DNA of 64,000 nucleotides, from NCBI GenBank assembly GCA_940747215.1, contig CALNWS010000007.1:18259-82258 (forward strand), written 5' to 3'. This document shows positions 39,252-48,620 of this stretch, piece by piece. The stretch is from an uncultured Paraburkholderia sp. GTDB taxonomy: Bacteria > Pseudomonadota > Gammaproteobacteria > Burkholderiales > Burkholderiaceae. A model generated the notes under the pieces. That model did no database searches. It worked only from the letters and a program-made list of their open reading frames with translations, and was not told the origin of the DNA. Within the stretch, counting starts at the first letter, position 1. Each line of letters opens with the position of its first letter. The position numbers and the translations under genes are program-made.

Positions 39252-40208
39252 ATGAACAAGCCGGTATTGCCCCTCACGTACGAACAGCTCGACCACTGGA
39301 TCGAGTCGCTCCAGCCCGCGTTGCTCGCCGAACAGTTCACGATGTCGATCGGCATTCTGCGAGGCGGCGCACCGCTCGCGCTAATGGTTTCGCATGCGGT
39401 CGGCACGCCCGTCGCGTTCCTGCGCTACGATCGCCAGACGCGCAGCGTCGCGTGGGACTCGACGCTGCCGATGCCGCCCGCGGGCGCGAAAGTGCTGATC
39501 TGCGAGGACATCGCCGGACGCGGTTTCACGCTGAGCGATTGCGTCGACTTTCTGCGCAATCACGGGCTCGAGGTGAAGACGCTGACCGGTGCCGTCGACG
39601 ATCTGAGCCGTCTGCAGCCCGATTATGCAATCGACGCGCGCGGCTACTTCGCGCTCTTTCCGTGGGAGCGCCAAGCCTACACCGAGCGTTATCGCGACGA
39701 CTGGCTGCGCGTCGAAGCAGGCGATGCGCCGGCGATGGCTGAGGATCACGAGTACTTCACCTATGCGATCGATCTGGACGGCATCCTGCTGCCCGACGTG
39801 CCACTCGCCCGCTACGACGAAGACCTCGCCGCCGCGCTCGCCGAGCGCGATGCGCTGCTGCCGTTCGACGCGCTGCCGGGCATCGATCTGCAACGCGTTC
39901 GCATGATCATCACCGGGCGCCCGGAAGCGGACCGCGCACGCACGCTCGCGTGGCTCGAACGGCACGGCTTCGGTCACATGCAACTGGTGATGCGCACGCC
40001 CGGCACGCACGACGAAAGTCCGGTAGGCGCAGCCGCCCACAAGGCGAGCGCCGCACTGCGCGGCGGCGTCACGCACTTCGTCGAGAGCGATCCGGTGCAG
40101 GCGCTGCTGATCGCGCAGCAGGCACCGCTGTTACGCGTGATCTGGTGGGACGCGCACACGCAAACCGGCACGCTGGTAGGTGCGCGCGCGTGGACGGGCG
40201 AGCGGTGA
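39252..40208 (+). CDS. Phosphoribosyltransferase-like protein with HAD-like C-terminal half
   Basis: Intact, 318 aa. The N-terminal part has the type I PRTase PRPP loop (KVLICEDIAGRGFTLSD) and a preceding GILRGGAPLALMVS motif. The C-terminal part begins with a phosphatase-like Asp motif (YAIDLDGILLPDVPL) and has ITGRPEADRART. The combination suggests nucleotide or base metabolism linked to a phosphohydrolase; substrate unknown. Start MNKPVLPLTYEQL at 39252 fits domain start; the upstream extension to 39132 shows no similarity. Confidence 0.75.
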   Translation: MNKPVLPLTYEQLDHWIESLQPALLAEQFTMSIGILRGGAPLALMVSHAVGTPVAFLRYDRQTRSVAWDSTLPMPPAGAKVLICEDIAGRGFTLSDCVDFLRNHGLEVKTLTGAVDDLSRLQPDYAIDARGYFALFPWERQAYTERYRDDWLRVEAGDAPAMAEDHEYFTYAIDLDGILLPDVPLARYDEDLAAALAERDALLPFDALPGIDLQRVRMIITGRPEADRARTLAWLERHGFGHMQLVMRTPGTHDESPVGAAAHKASAALRGGVTHFVESDPVQALLIAQQAPLLRVIWWDAHTQTGTLVGARAWTGER

Positions 40209-40310
40209 TGCCTGCTGGCGCTCTGATTGACTGATGCGTCGATGCGCGGGGCGTTCCTGCTCCGGCGCGTTGCTTCGTCGGCGCGCTGATTCGCTGAACC
40301 GTTTATCCGG

Positions 40311-42026
40311 GTGCCGAACCAGCCACCCGGTCAGCCGTCAATGCGCTCTCGCCGCTTCGCGCGGCTCGCGGCCATCGCCCAGATGCAATTGACGCGCCGC
40401 GCGCTGCCACGCGGGCCACGATCAGCTTCATCGTGGCCCGCGTGGCGCCGACGAACAGCTTGCGCGCGATGCGCTCGCCGAGTGCATCGAAATCGATTTC
40501 CGTGAAAATCACGCATGGCGCGGCCTGTCCCTTGAAGCGATAGATCGATTCGAACAGCACGTCGCCCTCGCGATACTCCGGGTTGCCGAACAGGTCGTAC
40601 TTGCCGGTGAAACTGCGCAGCTGGTGCGGGCCGAGGTGATCGCCGAATCTTCGCGGCCGCGAAACGACAGCACCGCGATGTCCTGCTTGCGAAAGCCGAG
40701 CGAGAGCACCCAGGTGATCGTGCGCTTGGTGGCGTCGATGCAGCTCTCGGCGGCGTTCGCCTCGTCGTAGACGGACAGCGAAATATCGGAGCCGTCGAAC
40801 GGACTGCCCGCCGCGAGCGCCGACGCCACCGGCAATGAGCTGCCCACCACGTCACGCACGAAATCGAGAATGTCGCGTGGACTACGGTAGTTGGTGGTTT
40901 CGGTGAGCGTGGTCCAGCCGTCGAGCGCAATCGGCTCACGCATGTAGAGGTTCTGCAGCGGATCTTCGAGCCACCACCACGCGGCGCCCGGACGCAGCAG
41001 ACGCTCGAGCGCGGCGACCCACGGCTCCTGAAAATCTTGGCCTTCGTCCACGATCAGCACGTCGAATTGCCAGCGTGTATCGATCGGCGTCTCCGCGAAA
41101 GTCGTTTCCAGTTGCGCGAACACGTCGCCGGATTCGAAGTCCGATTCGCGGCCCGCATCGCGCGCGATCCAGTCGCACAGTTGGTGATAATTCGCCACCT
41201 TTGCCTCGGGCGGCGCAACGTGCGAAATATGGTCCGCGAGCGGCCGATTGAAACACACGTACAGTACAGCGAACGCAGACCGCGCGCCACCGCGTCTTTC
41301 ATCACCGGCAAGTTGCGTCTTGCCGGAACCGGTCGTGCCGATCACGCGCAGCCGGAACGGCGTGAAATCGAGCCGGCCGCGCCCACGTGGCGATGCCGCC
41401 CGCGAGACGCGTGACGAGCGTGCCCGCCTGACCGACCAGCGCACTCGCGTCCGGTGTGAGCGAGAGTTCGTCAGCGAAAAATGGTGGATTTTCGGCGTGC
41501 AGGCAAGACGCGGTTCGTCGACCGGCAGCGCTTCGCGAATGATCGCCGCGAACCTTACCGCCGGGCGGCGTGGCGATCCGTGCCGGATTCACGCCCGCGA
41601 TCGCGGCGTCCTTCACGATATGGTCCGGGCAATACAGCAGCTCTTCGATGAAATAGGTAGGTGCCTGCGCCGAACGCGGCGGTAAAACGCCGGTGCAGAC
41701 TTTCGATCGTGTGCGCTAGCACGATCGCCACATTGCGCTCGGTCTGCAGATAGGCCTTCACGAGCCCTTTGGGCGTCTCGCGCAGGAAACCCGTTTTCTG
41801 CTCGACAATCATCACGCGCCCCGCCGGGCTGACGATCACGAAATCCGCTTCACCGAATACCGAGAAGTTCTGGTTCAACCGCGTCCAGTGAAAACGCCGT
41901 GATAGACGGTGTATCCGTCCGGCAAGGCGCTTTCTTTTTTTCCAGCAGAGCGAGCGTTTCGCGCTCGCGTGCCGCCGCCCCGGTGGCGGCGAGACTTTTC
42001 CAGTCGTAGGGAACAATGCGGGCCAT
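40311..42026 (-). pseudogene. NERD-domain superfamily I helicase
   Basis: From ATG 42026: MARIVPYDWKSLAATGAAAR, the NERD nuclease-related part (LNQNFSVFGEADFVIVSPAG; MIVEQKTGFL), then Walker A GTTGSGKTQLA, Walker B FDVLIVDEGQDFQEPW, and C-terminal helicase motifs (NYRSPRDILDF; YRFKGQAAPCVIFTEID). Frameshifts near 41925, 41640, 41395 and 40645 break it. The segment around 41545-41580 is replaced by a copy of the 36-bp repeat. The family is thought to handle DNA or RNA; it is inactive here. Confidence 0.8.
41545..41580. repeat. 36-bp dispersed repeat, copy 2
   Basis: Perfect copy of 38734-38769, same orientation, inside the NERD-helicase pseudogene. On the minus strand it follows AACCCGGCACG-type helicase codons and is bordered by GATC on both sides. 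Confidence 0.85.
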
Positions 42027-42232
42027 GCGTTGCCTCTTCGGATTCGGGTGCACTCATTGTACGCAACGCCCGCCCAGATTCGGCTGTGGCGCCCGCTTTG
42101 CGGCCCGTGCCGCGCAAATACACGCGCTTCGTGTATCCGTTACTGGCTGAACGCCGCGCGCAGGGCGCGGTTTGCCAAATCAAACTGTCCCGCGCGCGTT
42201 TTTTCGCGGGACGCAAGACAAGGATTTACCGG

Positions 42233-42864
42233 ATGATTACGATTTGGGGACGCACCAATTCGGTCAACGTTCAGAAAGTTTTGTGGTGCTGCGACGAACT
42301 GGTGCTGCCGTACGACCGCATCGACGCGGGTATGCACTTTGGCCACAACAACGCAACGAATCCAGACTATCTGGCCATGAATCCGACGGGCAAGATTCCC
42401 ACGCTCGTCGACGACGACTTCGTTTTGTGGGAATCGAATTCGATCCTGCGTTATCTGGTGCTGCAGTACGGCGAGTCGAGCCTGCTGTATCCGGCCGAAC
42501 CGAAGCTGTGCTCGAGTATCGACCGCTGGCTCGACTGGGCACTCTCCACGCTGCAACCCGCCGAGCGTCCGGTGTTCTGGACGCTGGTGCGCACGCCGGC
42601 CGCCGAGCGCGACATCACGAAAATCGCCACCGACATCGAGAATGTCACGCGACTCTGGCGCATGGTGGACGCGCATCTCACCGCCCGTTTCTTCCTCGAA
42701 GGCGAAAACTTCACGCTCACCGACATCGTGATCGGTGCGTACGCGAAGCGCTGGTTCGGGGTCGACGGCGTGGAGCGTCCGCCGCTGCCGAATTGGAGCG
42801 CTGGTATTCGCGCCTCGCCACGCGTTCGGGCTTCAAGAAATACGTCGATTTTCCGCTGACCTGA
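42233..42864 (+). pseudogene. Glutathione S-transferase, frameshift near the C-terminus
   Basis: Thioredoxin-fold N-terminus (MITIWGRTNSVNVQKVLW; NPTGKIPTLVDDDFVLWESNS) and alpha-helical domain (FFLEGENFTLTDIVIGAYAKRW) are open from ATG 42233 to about 42797. One lost base then moves the last 25 residues (LERWYSRLATRSGFKKYV) to another frame ending at 42864. The GSH site is intact, so residual activity is possible if the altered tail folds. Confidence 0.85.
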
Positions 42865-43004
42865 TTCCGCACCAACGTAGCCACGGCGGCTGCTTGCGGC
42901 TCGAGTCGAGTCGGTTCACGCCGGTCCGCGTGGGTTTGCATGAACTTGAACGGCGCCGGAAGGCAGGCCGTCACGGCAACGCGCGATGGCCCGTAATCAG
43001 ACAT

Positions 43005-43627
43005 ATGAAGACCGCCAAGCCCTCCGCGACGGCTGCGAAAGCCGCCGCTCCCGCCACTAGCGCCACGCGGCCACCCCGGCCACGCATGCTCATCCTCACG
43101 ATCATGAGCACGCTCATGGCTCGAAGCCGGGGCACGCGCACTCGGGTTCGCAGGCAGCCGCGCTGGCGCTCGCGGAAGACTGCTCTGCCGCAAACGTGGT
43201 GAAAAACTCACGCCAATCCGCCGCAAAGTTCTCGAATTGCTGTTGAATTCCGGACGCGCCACGAAAGCGTATTCGCTACTTGACGACATGCGCCAGATCC
43301 ATCCCGGCTCCGCGCCGCCCACGGTGTATCGCGCGCTGGATTTTCTATTGTCGGCTGGGCTCGTGCACCGGATCGAATCGATCAACGCATTCACCGTTTG
43401 TCACGATCTGACGCAATGCCAGCACGGCATTCTGGTGGTCTGCCAGCAGTGCGGCAACGTCACCTAATTGCATCAGCCGAAATTGCGCCAGGCGCTGATC
43501 GCACAGATCGAAGACGCGGGCTATCGCGTCGCCAGCGACGAAATCGAATTAAAGGGTGGTGTGTGCCGCCTATCAGGCGGCCGAGGTTGCGCAGAGTGCT
43601 GCGGCCGGTGCTGCATCCACCGCGTGA
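43005..43627 (+). pseudogene. zur: Zinc uptake regulator Zur (Fur family)
   Basis: From ATG 43005 an Ala-rich start is followed, in another frame, by a His-rich stretch (HAHPHDHEHAHGSKPGHAHS), then LTPIRRKVLELLLNSGRATK, SAPPTVYRALDFLLSAGLVHR and the Cys pair CQQCGNVT. TAA at 43465 replaces an expected Glu before LHQPKLRQAL; the tail is frameshifted once more near 43557. Zur represses zinc uptake genes when zinc is sufficient. The DNA-binding wing is readable but the dimer domain is cut. Confidence 0.85.
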
Positions 43628-43674
43628 GCGGTTGCCGCGAAGTAATTGCGGCACCTGGAGTTACGAGCATGGAA

Positions 43675-43698
43675 GTGAAAGGCGGCCACGCCTTTCAC
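43675..43698. terminator. Perfect hairpin between convergent genes, possible terminator
   Basis: GTGAAAGGCG / CGCCTTTCAC with a 4-base loop, between zur and the receiver gene. No T run follows, so termination would be weak or of another type. Confidence 0.5.
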
Positions 43699-43738
43699 CC
43701 GTCCTTCGACAGACCATTCAACACCCGGCAACGAAACT

Positions 43739-44251
43739 TCAACCCGCCGCGCGATCGTGAATCGCGTCGTGCAGCAATGTCACCAAGTCTTCCGGCGATG
43801 CAGGCTTCGTCATGAAGTGCTGAAAACCTTCGCCGATGCTGCGCAGGCGATACGCGTCGTCGGTATGGCCGGTGAGCGCCACCGCCACCGATGGCGCGTG
43901 ATCGCCGCGAATCTCGTGATCGCGCAGACGCTGGATCAGGTAGAAGCCGTCCATGGCCGGCAACTCGAGGTCACACACCACCGCGTCGGGTAGTAATCGG
44001 AGCGCGGCTTCGACACCCTCTTCGGCATCCGCCACGGCGACGACATTCGCGCCTTCTGCTTCGAGTAATAAGGTCAACGATTCCCGGCTATCCGGGTCGT
44101 CTTCGACGAGCACGATCGTGGCCTGATCAAGTCTCAATGCTCCGTTCATGTTCTGTTGTTGCTCTATAAAACCGGTTAGGCCGTCCGACGTGGCCAACGT
44201 GTCGCTTTGATGCTTGCCGCTCACTTGCGCGGCCGCGGTATCGCTATTCAC
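43739..44251 (-). CDS. Single-domain response regulator
   Basis: Intact, 170 aa. CheY-like receiver with IVLVEDDPDSRESL, phosphoacceptor DAVVCDLELPAMDGFY and switch Lys HFMTKPASPEDL. An N-terminal Ser/Asp-rich extension of about 40 residues precedes the domain; a start at MNGALRLDQ would remove it. No output domain, so it probably acts by protein contact. It stands alone and convergent with zur; the partner kinase is not in view. Confidence 0.88.
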   Translation of the reverse strand: MNSDTAAAQVSGKHQSDTLATSDGLTGFIEQQQNMNGALRLDQATIVLVEDDPDSRESLTLLLEAEGANVVAVADAEEGVEAALRLLPDAVVCDLELPAMDGFYLIQRLRDHEIRGDHAPSVAVALTGHTDDAYRLRSIGEGFQHFMTKPASPEDLVTLLHDAIHDRAAG

Positions 44252-44648
44252 GATTCCGACTCGAATTCATGCACCGACTTGCAGCCAGAGCCAAGATTGT
44301 AAAACATGGCACAGGAGGCAGTGCGTGCACACGGTAGACAGTACAGTAGCGCGCCAAAATTGCACGCCGCGGAAAAACCGGCTCCGGCGCCGATTCACTG
44401 GTGACCGATGCCGACGCCCGATCCGCCAGGCGACCGCGCGCGCAAACCCCGTTTGCCCCGTCGTGACCGCTTAGCGTCTTTCTTCGCACTCAGATCTTTT
44501 TGCAGCGCCGCGGCCGGGATCTGATCTGGCGGGCGGCATTGATGTTCACCGCATAAGCAGCACGTAGCGTGCCGCGCGGCTGCGCGTTTTTGCGCGACGA
44601 TGAGGCATAGCGAACATAGCCGTGAAAGGTGGTGGACGGAACGCAGCG
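44252..44648. other. Intergenic stretch without a gene
   Basis: About 400 bp. ORFs on both strands are arginine-rich shadows with no domain. It separates the response regulator and TetR genes, both on the minus strand. Confidence 0.4.
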
Positions 44649-45302
44649 TCAGGCGGGTTGCTTCGGACCTATTCCGTGCACGAGCAAGGCTATCGCGTGC
44701 CGCGCAATCTCTTCGCTGCCGACGTTGCAGCGCGCGGGCTCGTCGCGCCAGAGCCGCGAACTCGCAAGCGGCAGCAGCGTGATCCCGAGCAGCGTAATAA
44801 AGACGAGCGACGCATTCATCTGGCCTTCGCGTTGCCAGCGCGAGATGGCCGCGAGCGACGCCTTTTGCGACGCGTTCGCGAAACGTTCGTGCATGGGCTG
44901 GCGCAGCAGGCCGCTGTCGCTGATCATTTCGCGCACCCACAAGGCCGGGAACCATGGATATTCGCCCGCCACGTCGACGAGACGCTGCGTGAGTTGCGTG
45001 ATCGTGGCGATCGGATCGTCGGGATTGCCGAGGAGCGGCGTGCCGAGCGACGCGCGCAACGGCGCGAAGCGCTCGTCGATCAGCACGTCGAGCAACTGGT
45101 CGCGCATCTTGAAGACGTAATGCATCATCGCCGGCGTAAAACCGGCTTCGCGCGCGATCTCGCCCAAAGTCGTATCGACGATACCGTGACGCGCGAACAG
45201 CACCAGCGCCACATTGAGCAGCCGCGTGCGCTGTTCAGGACCGCGCGCCGCGCCGCTCGGGCGCCCGGGACGGCGCAAGCCGGTTACAAACTCATGGAAC
45301 AT
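44649..45302 (-). CDS. TetR-family transcriptional regulator
   Basis: Intact, up to 217 aa. HTH region: RTRLLNVALVLFARHGIVDT, LGEIAREAGFTPAMMHYVF. The ligand domain follows (YPWFPALWVREMISDSGL). It is divergent from an MFS efflux gene, a classic drug-efflux repressor pair, but the start at 45302 would overlap the MFS start; a TTG near RRPGRPSG may be the true start. Its target pump is broken. Confidence 0.8.
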   Translation of the reverse strand: MFHEFVTGLRRPGRPSGAARGPEQRTRLLNVALVLFARHGIVDTTLGEIAREAGFTPAMMHYVFKMRDQLLDVLIDERFAPLRASLGTPLLGNPDDPIATITQLTQRLVDVAGEYPWFPALWVREMISDSGLLRQPMHERFANASQKASLAAISRWQREGQMNASLVFITLLGITLLPLASSRLWRDEPARCNVGSEEIARHAIALLVHGIGPKQPA

Positions 45303-45808
45303 ACGACGACTCCTTCAGCCGCCCGCGCACATCGCGGCACATGCCGGCGCGCAAGCTGCAAACCATCCGCCGGTCCGGCTGCTGTTTCCGGCGCTGCTGC
45401 TCGCCGCGCTCGATCAGACGATCGTCGTGTTTCTCGTCGGCTCCGCGCTTTGCAGCATCGCGCAGAACATGACGCAACTGATCGTGCTGCGCGCGTTGCA
45501 AGGGCTCGGCGGCGGTCTGCTCGTCGCGTCACGATGGCCACGATCGCCGACGTCATTCCGCTCGCGGAACGTGGCCGCTATCAGGGCGTGTTCGGCGGCG
45601 TCTTCGGACTCGCGACCGTGGTCGGTCCGTTGCTCGGCGGCTTTCTCGTCGAACATTCTCGTCGAACATCTTACGTGGCGTTGGATTTTTTACATCAACC
45701 TGCCGCTCGGCATCGTGTCGCTCGCCGTGATCGGCGCGGTGTTCAAACCGCACGTGCGCTAGGTCAAGCACACGATCGACTACATGGGCACCGCGTTTCT
45801 CGCAGGCG
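45294..45808 (+). pseudogene. DHA2-type MFS drug transporter fragment
   Basis: N-terminal PVRLLFPALLLAALDQTIV is joined directly to VFLVGSALCSIAQNMTQLIV, so helices 2-3 are missing by deletion. RALQGLGGGLL, then VIPLAERGRYQGVFGG and FGLATVVGPLLGGFL follow with frame changes, one caused by a 13-bp tandem duplication at 45643. After HLTWRWIFYINLPLGIVSLA a TAG occurs (45761), and sequence ends at DYMGTAFLAG next to the EamA start. About two thirds of the transporter are gone. Confidence 0.85.
45643..45668. repeat. 13-bp tandem duplication
   Basis: TTCTCGTCGAACA occurs twice back to back inside the MFS gene, duplicating the codons for FLVEH and shifting the frame. A replication-slippage scar. 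Confidence 0.85.
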
Positions 45809-46682
45809 ATGGACAAAACAACGAATGGCTGGATGAGCGGCATGATCGGCGTACTGATTTTCAGCGGCGCGTGGCCGGCCACGCGCCTCGCGGTACAAGG
45901 TCTGGACCCGGTGTTCTGACGGTGGCCCGCGCGAGCATCGCCGGCATTCTCGGGCTGCTGCTACTGCTCGTGTTCCGCTAGGCGCGTCCGGCGCGCCGCT
46001 CGTGATCGTCGCGCTCGGCGTAGTGGTGGTTTTTCCGCTTCTCACGGCACTCGCGCTGCGCCACGTCAGCTCTGCGCATGTCATCGTGTTTGTCGAATTG
46101 CTGCCGCTCTCCACGGCGATCTTCGGTGTGTTGCGCGTGGGCGAGCGTCCACAGCGGGCGTTCTGGTTCTTCTCGGCACTCGGCAGTGGCGCGGTGGTGG
46201 CGTTCGCGCTGCGTCACGGCATCGACGCATCGCCCATCGGCGACGCGCTGATGCTCGCCGCCATCGTCGCGTGCGGTCTCGGTTATGCGGAAAGCGCGCG
46301 GCTATCGCGGCATCTCGGCGGCTGGCAGGTGATTTCGTGGGCGCTCGTGCTGTCGCTGCCGTTCATGCTGCCGCTCACGTGGTGGGCATGGCCCGCTTCG
46401 TTCGCCAGCGTGAGCCATGCGGCGCTTTGGGGTCTCGCGTACGTGTCGCTCTCCAGCATGCTGATCGGCTTCGTGTTCTGGTATCGCGGGCTCGCGTTGG
46501 GCGGCATTGCAGGCGTCGGTCAGTTACAATTGCTGCAGCCGTTCTTCGGCCTGCTGCTCGCAGGCTTGCTGCTGCATGAACAGGTGCCCGCCGCGATGAT
46601 CGTCGTGACGGTGATTGTGGTGGCCTGCGTGGCCGGCGCGCGGCGCTTTTCGCACGCAGCACCGGCGCGGCCTGCAATCTGA
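45809..46682 (+). pseudogene. EamA-family permease (DMT)
   Basis: ATG 45809 reads MSGMIGVLIFSGAWPATRLA up to TGA at 45917 caused by a lost base; the correct frame continues LTVARASIAGILGLLLLLVF to TAG near 45979, then a gap and a third frame open to 46682 (PLLTALALRHVSSAHVIVF; WRGLALGGIAGVGQLQLLQP-like). Ten helices are typical; at least two are affected. The 226-codon 3' ORF keeps the second EamA repeat. It starts immediately where the MFS remnant ends. Confidence 0.85.
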
Positions 46683-46772
46683 CGTGATCGCTACGTCGCG
46701 CGCGTGACGAACTGACGTTCGAGTATGTCATCATTCGGCAGATCGACAACCACTGCCCAGCGCCGCGACACG

Positions 46773-47356
46773 ATGCCGACTGCCTTTGCTCAAACCGTCG
46801 AAGCCCGCTTTGCCGAACTCACGCCCACCTCCAAACGCGTCGCCAGCTACATGCTGGCGAACCTCGACCGACTCGGTCTCGAAACCGCCGACCAGATCGC
46901 GCAGCAGGCCGGCACGAGCGGCATCTCGGTGGGCCGGTTTCTACGCAGCATCGGCTATCAGAATCTCGACAATCTGAAGCGCGAATTGCGCGGCACGCAG
47001 GAACGCCCGTGGATGATCACCGATCGCCTCGACGCGTTCCGCCGCGCCTCCGGTCAACTCGCGGACAGCGCGCAGCCTGCGGGCGACGAGAACGCGTCGA
47101 ACCCCGCGCTCACGCATTCGCTCGAACTCGAACTCGGCGCGATCCAGCACGTGTATCAGCTCGCGCAGTCGCCGGTATTCACGCGCGTGGCCGAGCGCAT
47201 TTCGAATGCCGACGCCGTGTGTACATTCTCGGCACTCAATCCACGCGCGGCATCAGCAACGCGTTCTACGGTGCATACCTGATCCCGCAGAAGATCACGG
47301 TGAAAGACAACGTGTGGCAGAACCGCGAGGTCGCCGCGGCGCTTGCCGCGAAGTAG
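46773..47356 (+). pseudogene. RpiR/MurR-family regulator, frameshifted and fused to a foreign tail
   Basis: HTH domain (FAELTPTSKRVASYMLANL; GISVGRFLRSIGYQNLDNL) and the start of the SIS domain are open to 47218. A frameshift leads to the SIS loop piece ILGTQSTRGISN, and then the sequence changes to FYGAYLIPQKITVKDNVWQN before TAG at 47354. That tail does not resemble the SIS domain and seems to be the C-terminus of another gene joined by deletion. Non-functional as a sugar-phosphate-responsive regulator. Confidence 0.75.
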
Positions 47357-47500
47357 CGCCCGGCAAGCATCTTACCCCGACACTTAGAGTCGGGCGTCTA
47401 ACCGCCTTCTTGCGTCATCCGTTGCTAGTTTCTTTCTATTGTTACATCAACCAATGTAATAGTTAAGGGTCAATAAGGAGACAGATCGGATGAACGCACG

Positions 47501-48176
47501 ATGATGTCCCATGAGGCCGCGGTGCCCGACGCGCCCGCGCCCGTCCACACGGATATCGACTTTATCGTCGCCGAGAAGGCCGATTCCGTCGGCGGCGCGT
47601 GGCGCGACAGCCATTACCCCGGTTGCGCCTGCGACGTTCAATCCCACGTCTACTCTCGTTCTCGTTCGCGCCAAACCCGCGCTGGACGCTTATGTTCGCG
47701 CGTCAGCCGGAAATCCGCGCCTATCTGGAAGATTGCACGCGGCGTTTCGGCGTGCAGCGTCATCTGCACTTCGGTCATGAACTCGCCTCCGCCGTCTACG
47801 ACGAGACGCTGCACCGCTGGCATCTGACATTTGCAAACGGCCAGCAATGGGTCCGCGCGCATTTTCATTTCGGCGATGGGCGGCCTCTCGCGCAGCCATT
47901 CCCGAAATCGCCAGCCTCGAAAAATTCCGCGGCAGGACATTTCACTCGCGGAACTGGGAGCACGGCTATCCGCTCGACGGCAAGCGTGTCGCCGTGATTG
48001 GCACCGGAGCGAGCGCGATCCAGTTCGTGCCGCGCGTCACGCAGGACCTGTTCCAGCGCACGCCGCCGTGGATCATGCCGAAGGCCGACCGCCCCGTGAA
48101 ACCCATCGAACAATGGCTTTTTAAACATGTGCCGTTCACGCAGAAGATCATGCGTTCGGCGCTGTACTGCATGCTC
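47501..48176 (+). pseudogene. Flavin-containing (Baeyer-Villiger type) monooxygenase remnant
   Basis: Pieces in several frames: DIDFIV (nucleotide-binding start without its GxGxxG), ADSVGGAWRDSHYPGCACDVQ, PRWTLMFARQPEIRAYLEDC, NWEHGYPLDGKRVAVIGTGASA (NADPH motif), VTQDLFQRTPPWIMPK. Ends near 48176 at MRSALYCMLG, where SDR sequence begins. The first FAD loop and the last third are deleted. Confidence 0.85.
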
Positions 48177-48620
48177 GGATCGCAACGCCGCGAGTCTCGC
48201 GGAGACGGCACAACTCGCGCAGGCCGCCGCGCCGAAAATGATCGGCGCGCCGCTGCGCATCACCACGCGCACACTCGACGTCGCGGATCGCGCCGCCATG
48301 TTCGAGTGGGCCGCCGAAACGGCCGCCGAGCATCGCGCAATCGAGCCGCATCGCGCCGAACATGGTCGGCTTCATGCTGGAAAACGAGCAACAAGGCAAG
48401 GACGACTTCGAGAAGTTTTTCATCACGACCGCCGACGATGCGGCGCGCGTGATCCTCGACGGTGTGCGCAAGAACAAACGCCGCGTGCTGATCGGTCGCG
48501 ACGCGCGGCACAAGTCGACGGCAAGCGCGCGTGATGCAGCACACGTACGCGAAATCCGCACGCATTACGCGCGCCACATATTCAGCAGTAACTCAGGAAT
48601 CACAGGGAGAAAGGCCATGA
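48177..48620 (+). pseudogene. SDR-family dehydrogenase, ends only
   Basis: Begins in mid-Rossmann fold with DRNAASLAETAQLAQAA and LDVADRAAMFEWAAETAAEH, then jumps to the C-terminal part (APNMVGFMLENEQQGKDDFE; KNKRRVLIGRD). The NAD loop, the catalytic Ser-Tyr-Lys and about 120 residues are missing at two junctions. The tail, in a further frame, reaches a TGA that overlaps the ATG of the next gene, showing the original operon coupling. Confidence 0.8.

Noticed and set aside
38734..41580. 36-bp repeat considered as phage attachment sites
   Set aside because: No integrase or phage genes lie between the copies, and the interval holds ordinary chromosomal genes.
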